DNA from: Aliivibrio finisterrensis_A
GTDB lineage: Bacteria; Pseudomonadota; Gammaproteobacteria; Enterobacterales; Vibrionaceae
Length of the DNA stretch: 64,000 nucleotides
Direction: 5' to 3' (one strand)
Assembly (NCBI RefSeq): GCF_004167675.1
Contig: NZ_SEZQ01000004.1
Shown here: in pieces, positions 61,693-64,000 of the stretch
Layout: the number at the start of each line of letters is the position of its first letter
Position numbering within the stretch: position 1 is the stretch's first letter
The notes under the pieces: generated by a model
Told to the model about the DNA's origin: nothing
Databases searched by the model: none
What the model saw: the letters and a program-made list of their open reading frames with translations, nothing else
Position numbers and translations under genes: made by a program

Positions 61693-63819
61693 GTGAAAAA
61701 AATAGCCTTATTGATTAGCATACCGTTCATCGCAGTTATTATTACATTTTTAGTGCTAGTACTGCTTGTGAATCCAAATGATTTTAAACCACTGATAAAA
61801 GAGCAGGTAGAAGCGCAGACTGGTCGCCAGTTAACCATTAATGGTGATATTGAATGGCGTTTCTTCCCATCAATTGGTTTTTCTATTGGTGAAGTTGCTT
61901 TAAGTAATCCAAAGGGGTTTTCAACTCCTGATCTTGTGAAATTTAATAATGCGGTATTAGACCTTAATGTTCGCCCATTATTTCAACATGAAATTAATAT
62001 TGGTTTAGTTACTTTGGATGGCGCTTCTTTTACGCTACATACACTAAAAAATGGTACGACGAACTTAGACAATATTGGTCCAACTAAAGAACAGATTGAG
62101 ACGATTGAAACAACACCAGAAGAGCCAGTAGCAAAAATAACGGATAATACTCAACCAAGTACTCAACTTAATGATTGGAAAGTAACATTAGAAGGCATTG
62201 CACTAACGAATGCAGAAGTACTTATTCAGGATGATAAAGCGGGCACTAAAATGTATTTTAGTGATATGAATTTATCACTGTCTCAATTTAGTCCTGGTCA
62301 ATGGGCTCATTTAGAGTTTGATTTAAAAGGGGATTTAGGCCAACAGAACGTAGCTTTAAAAGGTGAGACTGATTTAAATATTGCAGTGACATTAGATGAT
62401 GCATCATTAAAGCAGACAGAGTTTAATGTCTCTTATTCAGATGCATCAAATAAATTTAATGATATCTCTTTTACCATTGATAAGTTTTCTTTTGATACAT
62501 GGGCCAATATCAGCCTAAAGGCGATAGGTAAGGCGAATGCGCTTAATGTTAACTCTATCTCTACCTTTGATCTATATGTACCAAAAGCATTAGATGTTAT
62601 TCAAGTTAAAGACTTTTCAAGCACTAACAACGTAAAAGGCCAAGGAATACCAAACGAAGATGTTACGGCCGTTATTGGTTTTAATAGTACATTTGATTTA
62701 AATAAATCGTATTTAAAGATTGAAAAATTGGATCTGTCAGCAGTAGATACTGATTTTAATGGCAAGATGAGCGTTCAGTTAAACGATATTCCTAAGGTAC
62801 GTTTTGAATTGCAGAGTCCAAATGTTGATGTTGATGCATTATTAGCAACCTTACCTCAAAGTGAAGCAACAGCAACGGAAAAAACAGCAAGTAATAATAA
62901 AGAGCTACCAGCGAGTAAGGCAACAGAAGTGGAACCTGATTTAAGTGCATTAAAAACGCTTGATGTCGCAGGAACCATTATTATAGATAAGTTCAAAGCA
63001 AGTAATGCCAAGATGCAAAATGTAACCTCTGTATTTTCAGTTAATCGTGGGGTGTTAAAACTGACAAAATTCCACTCTGATCTATACGAGGGTGCTATTG
63101 ATATGACTGCGGCCTTGGATGCTCGTAAAACCACGCCCACGTATAGTATTAAGCAATCAATCAAAGGGGTACAAGTTGCTCCTTTATTGACAGATGTTAT
63201 GGGTGAAAGCCTGATTGAAGGCAATGGTAATATGGCGCTGAATGTTACAGGTAAGAGCTTAAAACCAAGTGCTTTAAAAGAAAACCTTAAAGGTAAAGCC
63301 TCTATTAATTTTGCCGATGGTGCGGTTAACGGCATTAATATCCCGTTATTGATCCGTACAACTTATGCAAAAATTAAAGGTGAAAAAGTTAAAGGCAGCG
63401 AAGAAGCTGAGAAAACAGACTTCAGTGCATTAACTGCCGACTTTTATTTATCAAAAGGAAATGCGACAACCAAAAATATTAAAATGGTATCGCCATTACT
63501 TCGTATTCATGGCGAAGGTTCTGCTCATTATGTGAATGAAACGGCAAACATGCTAATTAAAACATCAATCGTTGGCTCATTAAAAGGCCAGGGTGGTAAA
63601 GGTATTGATGATCTTAAAGATGTTACGATCCCAATTCGAATTACAGGTCCATGGGCTAAGCCAAAGTATAAGCTTGAATTTGATGATGTGATGCAGCAAA
63701 AAGCAAAGAAAGAAATTGATCGCGGTATCGAAAAACTTGAAGAGAAATATGGCGATAAGATTAAAGATGAAAAAGTAAAAGACGCAGCAAATAAATTGCT
63801 GAAAGGACTTTTCAATTAA
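61693..63819 (+). CDS. asmA: AsmA family protein
   Basis: Large envelope protein of 708 residues with one N-terminal membrane anchor (about 4-25) and a periplasmic beta-rich domain. The AsmA N-terminal motif FKPLIKEQVEAQTGRQLTINGDIEW starts near residue 30, and the C-terminal AsmA_2 region has KGKASINFADGAVNGINIP near 540. The family is thought to form bridge-like lipid conduits between membranes. The C-terminus is a charged coiled coil (RGIEKLEEKYGDKIK). The GTG at 61693 is chosen over a TTG two codons upstream; no good ribosome site is visible. It ends 25 bp before a terminator. Confidence 0.9.
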   Translation: MKKIALLISIPFIAVIITFLVLVLLVNPNDFKPLIKEQVEAQTGRQLTINGDIEWRFFPSIGFSIGEVALSNPKGFSTPDLVKFNNAVLDLNVRPLFQHEINIGLVTLDGASFTLHTLKNGTTNLDNIGPTKEQIETIETTPEEPVAKITDNTQPSTQLNDWKVTLEGIALTNAEVLIQDDKAGTKMYFSDMNLSLSQFSPGQWAHLEFDLKGDLGQQNVALKGETDLNIAVTLDDASLKQTEFNVSYSDASNKFNDISFTIDKFSFDTWANISLKAIGKANALNVNSISTFDLYVPKALDVIQVKDFSSTNNVKGQGIPNEDVTAVIGFNSTFDLNKSYLKIEKLDLSAVDTDFNGKMSVQLNDIPKVRFELQSPNVDVDALLATLPQSEATATEKTASNNKELPASKATEVEPDLSALKTLDVAGTIIIDKFKASNAKMQNVTSVFSVNRGVLKLTKFHSDLYEGAIDMTAALDARKTTPTYSIKQSIKGVQVAPLLTDVMGESLIEGNGNMALNVTGKSLKPSALKENLKGKASINFADGAVNGINIPLLIRTTYAKIKGEKVKGSEEAEKTDFSALTADFYLSKGNATTKNIKMVSPLLRIHGEGSAHYVNETANMLIKTSIVGSLKGQGGKGIDDLKDVTIPIRITGPWAKPKYKLEFDDVMQQKAKKEIDRGIEKLEEKYGDKIKDEKVKDAANKLLKGLFN

Positions 63820-63843
63820 TTTACTGTGGCAATAACAGTTAAG

Positions 63844-63878
63844 AAAATGGCCTGTCATCATTGATACAGGCCATTTTT
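63844..63878 (+). terminator. Terminator after asmA
   Basis: A perfect 12-bp stem AAAATGGCCTGT/ACAGGCCATTTT with a 10-nt loop; its T-tract ends exactly where the group II intron-like sequence begins. Confidence 0.93.
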
Positions 63879-64000
63879 GTTTGCCCAGCAAAGCTGGCAA
63901 ACCCGTCTGCTTGCAAGAAAGCAGAGTCACCCCGACTAAGGGGAAGACAATCTGAATGGCAAGGGCGTCACTGGCCAACGGTGGGGTCTGAAGGAAGCCA
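63879..64000 (+). mobile_element. 5' end of a group II intron (truncated by window edge)
   Basis: The last 122 bases differ from their surroundings: GC-richer, dense in short hairpins and without an ORF. They open GTTTGCCCAGC, an intron-like 5' end, form a strong first hairpin with GCTGGCAAAC, and later contain GGCAAGGGCGTCACTGG and GGGGTCTGAAGGAAGCC. These match the pattern I know from domain I of bacterial group II introns (GUGUGCCCAGC..., GCAAGGGUGUC..., AUCUGAAGGAAGC). The reverse transcriptase/maturase and 3' end would lie beyond the window. The insertion lies directly after the asmA terminator, the target type of class C introns; the class itself is not determined. Confidence 0.7.

Noticed and set aside
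62856..63335. 159-codon ORF antisense to asmA
   Set aside because: Shadow of the AsmA coding frame; no start signal or family resemblance.
63580..63978. 132-codon minus-strand ORF across the asmA end and intron start
   Set aside because: Spans the asmA gene, the terminator and structured intron RNA sequence; not a credible protein.
1..64000. CRISPR arrays, toxin-antitoxin pairs, retrons or other defence genes
   Set aside because: No regularly spaced repeats, no cas genes, and no recognisable antiphage or toxin-antitoxin genes were found when reading both strands.

Overview
The window looks like chromosomal DNA of a marine member of the Vibrionaceae, most likely Aliivibrio (the A. fischeri / A. 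logei / A. salmonicida group). The reasons are AT-rich DNA, an OmpU-like porin, three methyl-accepting chemotaxis proteins in 23 kb, a monomeric isocitrate dehydrogenase, formate-tetrahydrofolate ligase, and gene orders of the Vibrio/E. coli type (aroC..epmC-yfcL, mnmA-hflD-purB, prkA-yeaH-ycgB, cspD/clpS-clpA-infA, aroA-cmk-rpsA-ihfB-lapA-lapB-pyrF, metG/mrp-udk). The genus call is an inference from proteins and synteny; no database was searched.

Layout. 0-11 kb: aroC, yicG, epmC-yfcL, a dCache chemoreceptor, a HIT protein, lpxM, clcA (with a perfect FNR-type box upstream), a PAS chemoreceptor and rlmA. 11-24 kb: an OmpU-like porin behind a 0.5 kb AT-rich leader, yfbU, fhs, a CitA/DcuS-type two-component pair, ybaK, a patatin-like protein, rhlE and a tctCBA tricarboxylate transporter. 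24-33 kb: a third chemoreceptor, a small lipoprotein, a NagE-like PTS permease preceded by an unrecognised 66-codon ORF and facing an AraC-type regulator, then mnmA-hflD-purB. 33-42 kb: a decayed remnant of a NorR-like activator, small proteins, rluE, icd and the prkA-yeaH-ycgB operon. 42-51 kb: folD, tRNA-Arg(UCU), selO, a DUF4136 lipoprotein and the N-degron cluster cspD / clpS-clpA / infA / aat-bpt. 51-64 kb: aroA, cmk, rpsA, ihfB, lapAB, pyrF, metG, mrp, udk, an AsmA-family gene and, at the right edge, what appears to be the 5' end of a group II intron.

How the genes work together. Most of the window is core metabolism. aroC and aroA belong to the shikimate pathway. fhs and folD make and interconvert one-carbon folates, and purB uses the purine branch; folD and purB both carry PurR-like operators, the purB one inside the coding region. 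clpSA with aat and bpt form a complete bacterial N-degron pathway. The CitA-like pair lies close enough to tctCBA to suggest citrate or tricarboxylate sensing, but it is not adjacent.

The least explained items are the partial group II intron just beyond the asmA terminator, the small ORF plus intercistronic hairpin in front of the PTS gene, the short ATACC-ended repeats that abut stop codons, the NorR-like gene remnant, and the long palindrome before cspD. No CRISPR array, prophage, complete insertion sequence or obvious defence system was seen.
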